From Erythrophleum ivorense (taxonomy: Eukaryota > Streptophyta > Magnoliopsida > Fabales > Fabaceae): a DNA stretch of 64,000 bases. Shown one piece after another: positions 36,168 to 48,500 of this stretch. The translations under genes and the position numbers were made by a program. Below the pieces are notes generated by a model that saw only the letters and a program-made list of their open reading frames with translations, was not told the DNA's origin and made no database searches. Location: the NCBI GenBank assembly GCA_026724425.1, contig JAIUCV010000002.1:2175001-2239000 (forward strand), written 5' to 3'. How positions within the stretch are numbered: position 1 is the first letter of the stretch; every line of letters starts with the position of its first letter.

Positions 36168-39100
36168 TCTGATGTGAAGTTTAAGCTGTATCAATCAGAA
36201 CCAAAACTATCTCATCAAGGATTCGGGTTTGGCACTGATCCTGAAAGGGTGAAGAGAACAGTCTCTACTTAATTTTCTAATTCATAACAAAGTTCCAAAG
36301 AATCTATCATACTAATGATAGGAAGGTCTTTGATCGCAGTAATCGAAACAACAAGGAAGGTACCCAAGCAAATTAAAAACTCATAAACAGAGACTTCATA
36401 TATAGAAGATGGCCCAGCAAACATATAACAAAAAAATTGATCAAAATTCATAGTTTACAGGCTAGAGATTGGAAGGTACCTCAAATCCCAGAATCTCATC
36501 CTAATACTACCAATAGCCTTATCTCACAGATTAGTTGCAAGAAATGAAGAAGAAGAAAGGAAAAACACCCACAATTTTCATGATAGACATCATATCAATA
36601 GTCAAGTCACTAAAATCAGACTATACCCATCAAAAAGAAAACCCAGAACCATAACTGAAAATTTTCAAGGGATATGCTAAAAAAAAAAACAATCAAACGG
36701 ATCTATGACGGTGCAGAAGTTTATATAAAGGAAAAGAGGCTAGACATACATATAAACCGACTCAATAATCAGCATAAGGAGGAAGGCGCTGAATCCAAAT
36801 GGTTCTATTTGATCAAATTCAGAGTACAATTAAAGGTTGGTAATCTGAACTTCTTCCAATGAGCGTAAGATTAAAAAAATATTTGAATAAACAGAAGGAA
36901 AGAAAAAAAAAACAGAGAAAATTTATATTTAAAAATTATTCTAAAAAATAAAAAATAAAAAAAAATTTAAATTCCACAAAAAATTGTCATTTGAAACTTT
37001 AAAATTTTTAATCACTAAAATTTTTTAAAATAATTTTAAAATTTAAAATCTATTAATGTAAATATCTCTAAATTTAAAAACTTTAATTATAATTTTTTTC
37101 AAAATAAAATGGACGCAGTTTCTGCAAAATAAAAGTACGCAGTGCTCTTGTAGGAACATTGAAATCATTTAGATTTTAAATCTTACTATTTTTTAATTTA
37201 TTTTTAATATTAAATATTATTTTTTTAAAAATTCATAATTATAAGATTGTATTTTTTCCTATGTATTGTTTTATTTAAAATTAAAAAATTTTAAAAAAAT
37301 TATGACCCATTCAAATTAAATTTCAATAGTTTAGATGTTGCGGTGCTCCGCAGAGAAACCGTGTGCAAATAAAATTCCTCTTAACAAGTAATACTGAGTC
37401 AAACCGGACAGGTCGATTGCTGTCCAAACGACGAAGGATGACAATTGGCTGCCACTTGCCAAAAGATTACAAGAGAAAGGATTAGAGCATAGAATCTCTT
37501 TCTAAGTGGGGCAAAGGAAAGTATAAAAATAATGTTATAGTAACTATTCATTGCCTAAGACCCTAAGTAACATTTTTTATTTAATTAGATAACACCTAAG
37601 TAATTCGTTAAAACCAATTGAATTTACAAGAACTTTTTTAGCTGTCAACCTGCTTTTAAAAGTGTTCTTTATGATTTTAACGTACAGTAATACGCAATAT
37701 TCGTTGTAGATAAAGGGCTGAAAAAAGGAAAAGAACAAAAACAGTGAAAGTCCAAAAGTAAACCTGAGTAACAAGATTTTTCTAAACAGTACAACTACTT
37801 CATCAAAATCTATGAACCATCAATCATCAGAATTTCTTACTTTCAAGGCTCTAGAGTACTGGGACAATTTTAAAACTCACAGACGACAAACGTAATACAA
37901 TTCAAATCATCGAACATGAAACAGATCGCAAAATAAAAGGGATTACAATCTCTAACTCTCAAGAAACACTTCTTATTAAACTAGAGGACACGTAAGCAAT
38001 TCGGTGAAACCAACTGAGTTAACAATAATTAATCTCATTAACTCACTTGAGCATTTACTCCTGTTTTGAATATGTTGAGTTTAGGATCCATACACTTGAG
38101 TTTAGTGAGCTAACTACTGAACTCATCAATACTAAGTAATAAACGGTAGAACACATCTTCATACCTCTATCTTTGATGTATTTAATTTTTTAAAAATAAA
38201 AACTATGCTTTATCATAAATTAATTTTAACATACTTTACTAAGTAATAATTGTCGTAGATAAATAGTTGAAAAAGAAAACGAAGTCAACAGTTAAATTAT
38301 GACAGTAGTCACGGAGAAAATGATACATAATAATAGATAATGCCATCCCGAAAGAAAATTCCTTTGGAATCTCTCGTTTGCAAAAAGAAGTCGAAAACCC
38401 GTGATGCCGTGTGGGGAATATAGAAAGTGATAGTGAAAAAGCAATGTCACAAGTTGATAGAGAATTTGAACTCAATTTGGCTCCGTGGGATACCACTATA
38501 GTTATTGGAAAACTCCCAAGTTGATGAATTGAGGTTCAAATCGAGGGCCGAAGATAGAATTGTGTCACATCCGTAATCAGAACTCTCCGTTTGGTGTGTT
38601 TTTTCCGATTTCTCTCCCCATTCAAACATAGAACTGGATTTGATTCAACCCCTCACCTCTGTTGAGAAGATAACCAAAATAAATAAGAAGTAGATAACGT
38701 CCTTTCTTGAGGGTCTGTGATTGGCAAAAGTGATTCGGTTTGTTGTGTGTGCAAGGCTGTCAAATCATTTTCATCAATCACCAAGGAACAAAGGAAAATG
38801 AAAGAACAATATTATAACCTCTTTTTTAAAATAGTCAATGAAAGAGAGCAAAAGAAACCAGCATGATCAGCATCCCATTGAAATACACCAAGAGTAATGA
38901 ATACAAAGGAAATTGCTCCATATGGCTTCAAGACAACCCGTACCCGTACTGATCTCTCTCAAACTGTGTTACTAGAAGAATTTAAGAAACATGCACTTTG
39001 CCAACTTGCAGCCTCTCGATTTCTACTTTCTAGAAAAGCAATAATTTATGACGCAAAAGAGTTCCAAGGGAGCTATTACTTCTACCATTCCCCCTCGTAA

Positions 39101-39559
39101 GCTGAAAATTTCCCTTCTCTTTAACTCTTCCCAATCTATTAAGTACATACATATGCCGTACTCCCCTAGTATTTAGAAGGTCAGTACAACTTGAATACAA
39201 ATTTTGCCACATAAGAACCATAACTTGCTTATCTTGAATTGATATTCAGTTGTGAGTTAAGTGCTCTAGAGGTATGTCATCTGTCCAAATAACTACTAAA
39301 ATACATCCCTTTATATTAGCATTAGCAACATGTAGTCGCAGGGATAACTCGCGTAAAATCTGATAAATTTGGATAAAAGCAGACTCGCTCTTGCTCAAGA
39401 ACAGCTCATTTCTTGCATTCAAGCAGACCACATCCATCGAAACTCAAATCGAGTACACTTCTTTAAGTAAATATGAAAGATGACCAACTGGACAGACAAG
39501 CATAGTACAATTCAAATCATCAAACATGAATTTAAACCAACATAATATTAAGGTGTAAA
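36168..39559. other. Intergenic between PLAC8 and alpha-SNAP genes
   Basis: This includes the PLAC8 leader, which probably extends beyond 36480 and may hold a 5' UTR intron I could not define, and the alpha-SNAP 3' UTR at the right edge. Two diverged direct duplications are visible (37592-37738 versus 37987-38285, and 37884-37920 versus 39495-39530). Short minus-strand frames at 38239-38629 resemble nothing known. Confidence 0.5.
37592..38285. repeat. Diverged local direct duplication
   Basis: The stretch at 37592-37629 (TAAGTAATTCGTTAAAACCA core) recurs at 37987-38025 (TAAGCAATTCGGTGAAACCA), and the stretch at 37703-37738 (GTAGATAAAGGGCTGAAAAA) recurs at about 38254-38285 (GTAGATAAATAGTTGAAAAA). 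Order is kept, so this looks like an old local duplication with an insertion in one copy. Non-coding. Confidence 0.4.
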
Positions 39560-42500
39560 TCAGGTAAGATCATCCTCCTCAAGTTCTTTGGCTTTGAGTT
39601 TTTCCTTCACTCTCAAAAGAAGTGTTGTCTTCCAAGAATCCTGCACACCATTTATGCAAACAGGTAATCAATAAGGTGCGATACTAGAGCAATTATAAAA
39701 TACAAATGAAATGACCAGAACAAACAAGGACATATGTTTGCGTCAATAACAAGTTAACAAATCATCCAGATCGGTAAAGTATAACTTGAGTACAAAGAGA
39801 AGCATTATATCCAGTAGCAATAACTAATCAGCAAGTTAAAAATTCAATACGTCGTCAAACAGACAACTGGTTATCAGTTTTCATTGTAGGAGAATTAGTA
39901 AATCAACTTCAACTTCCAGTAGAAATCTCTCACTAACCATGTCATAAGCGGTAGAACTAGATGGAATGTAGTGTTAAATCTTGCAGAACTGCAGAAGCAC
40001 CGTCTAGCAAACTCATTTGACTTTTAAAAGATTACCTATCTGTTTTAGCAGTTAAATTGAGCTGTCATTCTTTCTTTCTGGCTTTGAGTTAAGATAGTTA
40101 AATCCAATAGTTCAATATCAATCGAAAAATAACTGCTTCCCAGCAGAAGTTTTAGAGGACTTTTCAACTGAATTCCTCATTCAAGGAAATTGCAAATTAG
40201 TGTAAGGTAATGAAAACATCTCCATTTTCATTCTTTGAAGTGGTTAGTGTTATAAAACGTGCCAATTCAGCTTTGATAAATTGTGCTATTTCTGTTATAA
40301 TTTATATAATGTTCCATTTTCCAAATTTTGGATCTTACCAGAGGGGTCATGCTATCAAATTCCTTGACAACGTCAGTAAACTTTCCAACATCTTCTTCAT
40401 CAATTGCAGCTGCAATATCCTGCCCAAAGAAAGACCCAGATGTCAGAATGGCATCCAACAATTATGCAAGTAATCAGTCAATAGTAAAATACTAAACATT
40501 TATAAGAATATTATAATAGAGGCATTGAAAAGTTGCCATATTTTAATCCAATTTACTTTATCAACAAAATTTGATAATAAAGATGCAAAAAACTAGACTT
40601 ACTGCCAAAAGTCTATATTCACGTGTTCCTGTAAATGTCGGATCCAATTCCTGCAAAAACAAACACATATCCAAATAATTGAGCAACCGATGAGGTGTCC
40701 AGTTTCAAGAATTGAAGTTGAAATGTCTTATACTTGATATCGCTCTAATGCGTTGGTAATAGCAACAACTTCCCCTTTACAAAGTTGACAGATTCCAGCA
40801 TTAAGAAGATGTCCTTTAACTCCATACTTCAGCAAATTGTTGTTGAGAGAGTGGCGGGCTATTTCTTCATAAATCTCAATTGCTTTCTGGTATCTGGAGA
40901 TTTATCATAAAATAGAAACAGTAAATATTTAATTTCACATAAAAAAGGCTAGGGTATAGTTACTTCCAGCTTAAAAATAAAGTATGCCCATCGTTACTTT
41001 ATTCTAGCAGTTCCAGTTCTAATTAGAGCACGTCATCCTTTCTATGCAGGAAAGCCTATGCATGAGCATGTACAAAACATTATCTACAAAACAAAATCTT
41101 CTTCCATAGAATTTTGTTTAGAATTCTAGAAACTTGTCATTATAAAAGCACTGATACAATTTTTACCATAACTTGATCATACTCAACACCATATTACTGA
41201 CACCAGATGAAGAAATGGAATTTTTTCCCCTTTCTTTTTGCAATGAAAAGTTTTTAGGACAAATGAAACAACCTGAAACCTACAAAAAGTAAAATCCTTA
41301 AAAAGTACTTGAAAATAGCATGCATCCCCATAGAACCTTCAATGTGTAGCAAGCAAGTCTTAACCCAAGATTCTGGGAATAAAATTGCTGGAGTTCTGTT
41401 GGGATTATACTTCAAACTAATAAATCCCCAAAATCAAACAACCTACAGTCTTTTGATTGGAAATTAATCGTAGGAGGGGAAACGTACACAAGAAAAAGAG
41501 ATGATACAAAGCAAGGCCAAAAAGAAAATTTTTAGATTATAGTGCTAAACAAGTAAACATAGAAGGCAAGAAACATTAACCATGAAAGAAGAAAACCAGG
41601 TTGAAGCATCTTAATTAGGGCATTCATGGTACAAAAGAGATTAAAATAAATGAAAGTACAAGATCTTACTGTTCTAGCTGAGCAGCATATTGAGCAACTT
41701 TTTGCTTGCACTGGTTTGCAGAGGTTGTCACTTCCTCATTTTGGAAAAAGTCAGCTGCTTTTTCATAGTATACAATAGCCTGCTCAATATTCTGTTCTGA
41801 CTCATACGACTCAGCAATTTCCTGTGTGTGAAAATTAGCAAACCCAGTTATGATGTGTTCATGGTGATTCCAGTAACCTCATCAGATACAACAAGTTATG
41901 AATGCTAAGAAATTAAATTGAAAATCATACTGAAACAAGAATCTAAAATCTGACATAGCAGTGATGTATACCTTAAAATACCTAGCAGCCATATTGAGTC
42001 TTCCAATTTCACAGAATAGATTTACTGCTTGGTCTAAACACGACACAGCTTCTGCATTATTTCGGGAAAAGAGAAGAAGCTCAGCATTAAAATGGTATCC
42101 TTTTTTTAAAAAAAAAATGCTAGTGACGACATGTCATCACTTGCTTCCCCATGCTATAATTCATTCAAGCAAACACATTATTATAGATCCCAAAGTACTT
42201 TAGGTGTTTCCTATCAAGTTATTCAATTTAAAAATATAACGTGGACATATTTTACAACTCAGTAATGTTGAAGCTTGCTGATAACAGAACAGGAATAAGC
42301 CTCTTTTCTCAAGAAATTTGTTTCGGGTCCTATTTTTATTTTCGTTGGCTGAGTTGGCTTATCACGTGTATATATTCACGCACATTTTATTCTTTTTGTT
42401 AGCTTAGCTAAGCTGGCTTATCACGTGTTTAATATTCTCGCACTTTTTCCCTTTTCCTGCATTGTATTCGTGTATATAAATGCATCGTCTGTATAGAACT

Positions 42501-45500
42501 CAGTAGCGAGCCTTTCTTCTCAATTGTTTTCCTTTTTCTCTTCCCGTTCTTAATTGGTATCAGAGCTCAAAGACTAACGTCATGGATCCTCAACTTACTC
42601 CCGCTTCCTCTATCGCCTCCTTCACTTAGAACCAAACTACTAGTCAGACTCTCTTTGCGATCCTTCCTAAAACTGGCTCAGCCCTTACTGCTCTTAATTT
42701 ACCATGTACAATCAAGCTAGATAGGACAAATTATCTCTTGTGGAAATCTCTTGTGTTACCAGTTATCCAAGGCAACAAACTCCATGGATTCATTACTGGA
42801 TCCAAGCCTTGTCCAACAAAACTCATCACTGAAGGATCAAACGTCAAAATCAATCCAAATTATGAAGACTGGATTTCGATAGATCAGTTTCTTCTTGGAT
42901 GACTTTTCAACACTATGAATGTTGATATTATATCTCAACTAGCTCATTGCTCAACATCAAAAGATCTCTAGAATGCTGCCAAAGATCTCTCAGGGGCCCA
43001 TACTAAATCCAGGATAATGATGTTCAAAACTGAGTTCCACAGAACTAGAAAAAGTACCTTGAAGATTGAAGAATACTTAAACAAAATGAAAAGCATAGTT
43101 GACAATTTAGCTCTTGCTAGAAATCTAATCTCACAGAATGATCTTATTTCTCAAACCTTGGCTGGTCTAGATATGGACTATAATCCCATTGTATTTCAAT
43201 TAACTGACAAAAATGATTTGTCGTGGATAGATCTGCAGGCCACTCTTCTAACCTATGAAAATCGATTGGAACAACTGGGCAGCTTCTCCAATTTACATAT
43301 CAGTAGCTCATTCGCCAATATGGCATATACTGAAGTTCACATTTCCTCTATTGATTCTAGTAGAGGAGGAACTTGGCGTGGCTCTGGACTAAGGGGAGGG
43401 CCTTGAGTATCTAGAGGCCATGGAAGATTTCCCAGAAACAACAAACCTGTTTGCCAAGTCTGTAATAAGCCAGGCCACATTAATGCTCACTGTTTTTTTT
43501 TTATTTGATAAAAACTTCACAAGACTTCATGGTCAGAATAATCATTTCAACAGTAGGAAAAATGATTCTCTCCACACTCACAATAACCTTCAAGCTCTTG
43601 TTGCTTCTCCTCAAGTTGTCAGTGACAGTGATTGGTACCTAGACAATGGAGCAAATAGTCACATAACCAATGATGTTGCTCACATTAACAATCTTATTGC
43701 TAGTAATGGTAAGATTAATGTTCTAGTTGGTAATGGTGATGAGTTGGAAGTCCTTAACATTGGTTCATCCAACCTAACATGTGAAAAACAGTCTCTAGTC
43801 ATGAAAGATGTTCTTCATGCACCTAATATCACTAAAAACTTATTGAGTATTTCTAGACTAGCTAATGACAACTTTGTAATTGTAGAATTTAATGATGATG
43901 CCTGCTATGTGAAGGAGAAGGAAACAGGTCTGGTGCTCCTTCAGGGAATAATGCATGAAGGTCTTTACAAACTCACTAACCAAAGCAAGGAATCACAGAG
44001 GAAGTCAAATGGAAGCTACATCTTCTTAACACCAACACAAAAGTCACCAAGTTAATACAAATCTAGTGTTTTTCTTTCGTTTAAACAAGGATGGCATCGG
44101 AGACTCGATCATCCCTCCAATCATATTCTTAATCAAGTTCTATCTCAATGTAATGAAAAAGTCTCTAATGAAATCATTGAATTCTGTGAAGCATGCCAAT
44201 ATGGGAAATCACATGCTCTGCCTTTCAAAGTATCTCAGTCTTATGCTTCCAAACTTTTAGAATTAGTGCACATTGATTTATGAGGACCATCTCCCATCGG
44301 TTCAACCAGTGGCTTCAAATTTTATATTCTCTTCATTGATGATTATAGTAGATTCACCTGGATCTACCCTCTTAAAACCAAAGATGAAGCTCTAAGTGTG
44401 TTCATTCAATTTAAACAATTAGTCGAAAATCAGTTTGACAGCAAGATTAAAACATTGAGAAGTGACTAGGGTGGAGAGTTTTGGAGCTTCACTGGTGTAG
44501 TTCAAAATTCAGGAATCACATTCCAACATTCATGTCCATATACATCCTCTCAAAATGGCAGGGCAGAGAGAAAACATGTGCATGTTGTGGAAGTAAGTCT
44601 TACTCTATTGGCACAAGCTAAAATGCCCCTGAGCCATTGGTGGGAAGCATTCCAAACAGCCACCTATCTAATAAACCGACTTCCTACTGCTATTCTTGGA
44701 GGAGTTTCACCATTCTTCAAGGTTTTTGGGTCACATCCCAACTACAAGGAGCTAAAGACTTTTGGAGTTGCCTGTTACCCTTGCCTATGACCCTGTAACA
44801 AACACAAGCTACAATTCCATACCAACAAGGGTGTGTTTATAGGATACAGCAACACCCATAAAGGTTACAAGTGCCTTAGTTCTACTGGTAGAATCTTCTT
44901 ATCCAGACATGTTGTATTTAATGAAGATGACTTTCCTTTTGATTCGGGGTTCTCAACCATTGGCATGTCAGTCCAAGATGAAATACAACCTGCTGTCTTT
45001 TTCGAATCCTTTGTTGAATCAGGAAATATGAAGCATAAAGATTACAAGTCTGAATTAGAAATTTGCTCTCTTCAAATTCCAACACTTTCTCCTCCACAAC
45101 TACAAATAGATGCTAAAACCACTTCTGCTTCGAACAATAATATAGCAGGAGCTACAAAGGAAAATTCAGGAGCCTACCAGCATTCAAAGTCCAGGTCTGT
45201 CTCGAATTAGCATCGAGAACATATAGAAGAGCATCATAATAATACCTTGGTTGAGGAAGAAGAAGCAATCATAGATCACAAAATGCTAACCAGAAGCAAA
45301 TGTAGAATTTTTAAACCAAAGATTCCCTTCACTGGTCTTACTACAAAAATAGAACACAACTATTCCATACAAGACCCAGAAATTGAACCTTTAAGTGTAT
45401 CAGAAGCCCTTCATTCACCACAATGGAAGCAAGCAATGATTGAGGAATTCAAAGCCTTAACTCAGAATCAGACGTGGGAATTGGTTCCTTTTATTGGACA

Positions 45501-48500
45501 AGAAAAGTTGGTTGATTGCAAATGGATCTACAAACTTAAATTTGATTCAGATGGCTCAATTTCCAGGCATAAAGCAAGGCTCGTCGCTAAAGGCTTTCAA
45601 CAGGATCTAGGTGTGGATTTTGAGAATACATTCAACCCAATTATAAAAGCTAACACAATCAGAATTATCCTTACTCTTGTTATTGTCTTTGATAGGGAAA
45701 TACATCAACTAGATATTAATAATGCTTTTCTAAATGGCATTCTTGAAAAACAAGTCTTTATGAGACAACTCAAAGGTTTTGTGGATCTTAAGAAGGCCAA
45801 TCATGTATGCAGGTTAACAAAGGCATTATACGGTCTGAAACAAGCACCCAGGGCCTGGTTTGAGCGTTTGAAAAATACTCTTCAAAAATGGAGTTTTCAA
45901 AATTCGAGGAGTGACAATTCTCTGTTCTTTCTCAAAGATGGGTCGATGGTAATTGTTGTTCTCATATATGTAGATGACATCCTCGTAACAGGAAATAACT
46001 CTAGCAACATAAAAGACTTCATACAAAGGCTAAACAATCTCTTCTCACTCAAAGATCTTGGCCCTCTCCATTACTTCCTTGGCATAAAGGTATTCAGAGA
46101 CAGCACTGGATTATATCTCAGTCAAGCAAAGTACATCTCTAATCTTTTAAAGAAATTTGAGATGACAAATGTTTCTACTTGTCCTACTCCTATGGCTGCA
46201 AGGAAGTTATCTTCCAGTAAAGACGGAAATCATATGAGCAATCCCATTTTATATCGACAAGCAGTTGGAGCATTACAGTATCTAGTGAACACACATCCTG
46301 ATATTTGTTTTGCTATCAATAGACTCAGCCAATTCTTGAGTTCACCGACCAATATCCACTGGCAGGGTGTCAAAAGAGTCTTTCGATATCTAAAAGGTAC
46401 CATGCATTATGGCTTGCACATAAAACCATCTAATCATCTCCTTCTTACAGGATTCTCTTATGCAGACCGGGCTGCACGTGCAGATGATAGGAAGTTTGTA
46501 GCTGGGTACTGTGTTTTTCTCAAAGAAACTCTCATAGCGTGGTCATCGAGAAAACAAAAAGTAGTCTCAAGATCAAGCACAAAATTTGAGTATTGGTCTC
46601 TAGCATCTCTTGCTACTGCACTAGCCTGAGTTCAATCTCTGTTATCAGAACTTAAACTCCCACTGAAGCAAACTCCTGTTGTTTGGTGTGACAACATGAG
46701 TTCAATTGCTCTAACATCTAATCCGGTTTTCCATGCTCAAACAAAGCATATCGAACTTGATATTCATTATATACGAGAACGGGTTCTAGCCAAGCAGCTT
46801 AACATTCAATATGTGCTTTTTTCAGAACAGTTAGCCAATTGTTTAACCAAACCTCTTTCACATTCCCAGTTCTGGTATTTAAGAGACAAACTTGGAGTCA
46901 GTGCCACACCTCCAAGTTTGCAGGGGGGTGTTGAAGCTTGCTGATAACAGAACAAGAATAAGCCTCTTTTCTCAAGAAATTTGTTTTGGGTGCTATTTTT
47001 ATTTTTGTTGGCTAAGCTGGCTTATCACGTGTATATATTCACGCACATTTTATTCTTTCCATTAGCTTAGTTGAGTTGGCTTATCACGTGTTTAATATTC
47101 TCGCACTTTTTCCCTTTTCCTGCATTGTATTTGTGTATATAAATGCATCGTCTGTACAGAGCTCAGTAACGAGCCTTTCTTCTCAATTGTTTTCCTTTTT
47201 CTCTTCCCGTTCTCACTAGTAATATACTATTGATTCTATAAACATGCCATGCATCTGTTGAAAAACTTAATACCAAACACCTAAGAACTGCACCATAGTT
47301 TTTTTCCAGCAAAATATAACATATAGACAACCATAAAAGAAAAACATGCAGATGGAGTTCAACTGTAAGCATATGCACAGAAATTAATTTCATTATCTCT
47401 TTAAAACAACTCTAAATCAAAGCATGAACCCATACTTAGAGCTCAGTCCAATGTATATGTGAAGCCAAAAAAAACATATGTTTTAACATTTGGAAAGCCA
47501 GAAGAACCAGGTAACAGGAGGTTTGCAAACACTGTTTGATCATGCATAAAGACTGAAATTGTTTTATATGATTTGCATTTAAGTTCATACAGAGACTCAG
47601 AGGGATACTAAGCTAAAAGGAAATGGCCTTGCAGCATGGATGTGGAGCAACATTTCAGGCAGAATTCATAAATATGTAAATTACTACCGTCGACATAAAA
47701 GTCTTAAAGCCCAAAAGATTATGAAGTCACAGCATTTACGTACATACCATTTACATTTGTCTTTTTATAGCAATGTGCAGCATCAACATAAGCTTGGGCA
47801 GCTTCATGCTTACTTTCCAACTACAAGTTAGAAACAATGTTGCTGTTAAAGGTTTAAGAGAGAAATAACGTATGCAACAGAAGTGCAGCTGGATAGGCCA
47901 TCTTTCAAAAATTTAACTTAATTACCTTCAAATGACAACTTGCCAACTTGAGGTATGTCGATCCTCCTTTATCCCCTGAAGACCATACCAATACAATCAA
48001 AACAACATACAGGAATATTCCTTGACTTGATTCGTCACATGAACAAAATAAATAAATCAATCATCAAAGCGAAGGTGATATTTAGCAAGCGACTATTAAT
48101 AGAATATGCCATGTACAGTAATAAGTCAGCAGCCACAATAAACAGCAGGACTGATCAGTAGCGATATAGTCTCAACTGTTAGTACTGATAATTATATGAA
48201 GTAAGGAAAAACTTATTACGAAGAGACAACCGCTTCTATCAATGGATAATCTCCCCAAAACCAACAACTAAAATAAATTCCACCTATATCACATAGAGGC
48301 CAACGTTTTGCAACAACCTATGATTCTATCAAATTAACTAATCAATGTTTAAAAATTTCCGGGAAAATCAGCTTAAAAATTTATACTTTAATTGATATAC
48401 ATATCCGAGGATAAGTCCTTGGAAATCGACATTGGGCCCTAGACTTTGGTCCAAAAGGATGTAATCCAAGCAAAAAATCGGCCATCAAATAGCAGCAAGA

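Larger units (their letters stand above)
42266..47217 (+). mobile_element. Ty1/copia LTR retrotransposon, defective
   Basis: 4,952-bp element inside intron 3 of the minus-strand alpha-SNAP gene. LTRs of 289 bp (42266-42554 and 46929-47217) differ at about 18 positions by eye (about 6%). A primer-binding site matching initiator tRNA-Met (TGGTATCAGAGC, 42555-42566) follows the left LTR, and a G-rich polypurine tract (46923-46928) precedes the right LTR. The gene order gag, protease, integrase, reverse transcriptase, RNase H defines Ty1/copia. Several in-frame stops and at least one frameshift make it non-autonomous. AGTAA flanks both sides. The polyprotein is not reconstructed here; its remains are listed separately. 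Confidence 0.95.

Noticed and set aside
38525..38545. tRNA-like GGTTCAAATC word
   Set aside because: No acceptor stem, anticodon arm or CC pairing around it.
38239..38629. Two minus-strand frames between the PLAC8 and alpha-SNAP genes
   Set aside because: Overlapping short frames without domain, start context or splice partners.
42266..47217. The copia open frames as host genes
   Set aside because: They are bounded by LTRs, a primer-binding site and a polypurine tract, and carry retroelement domains with multiple stops.
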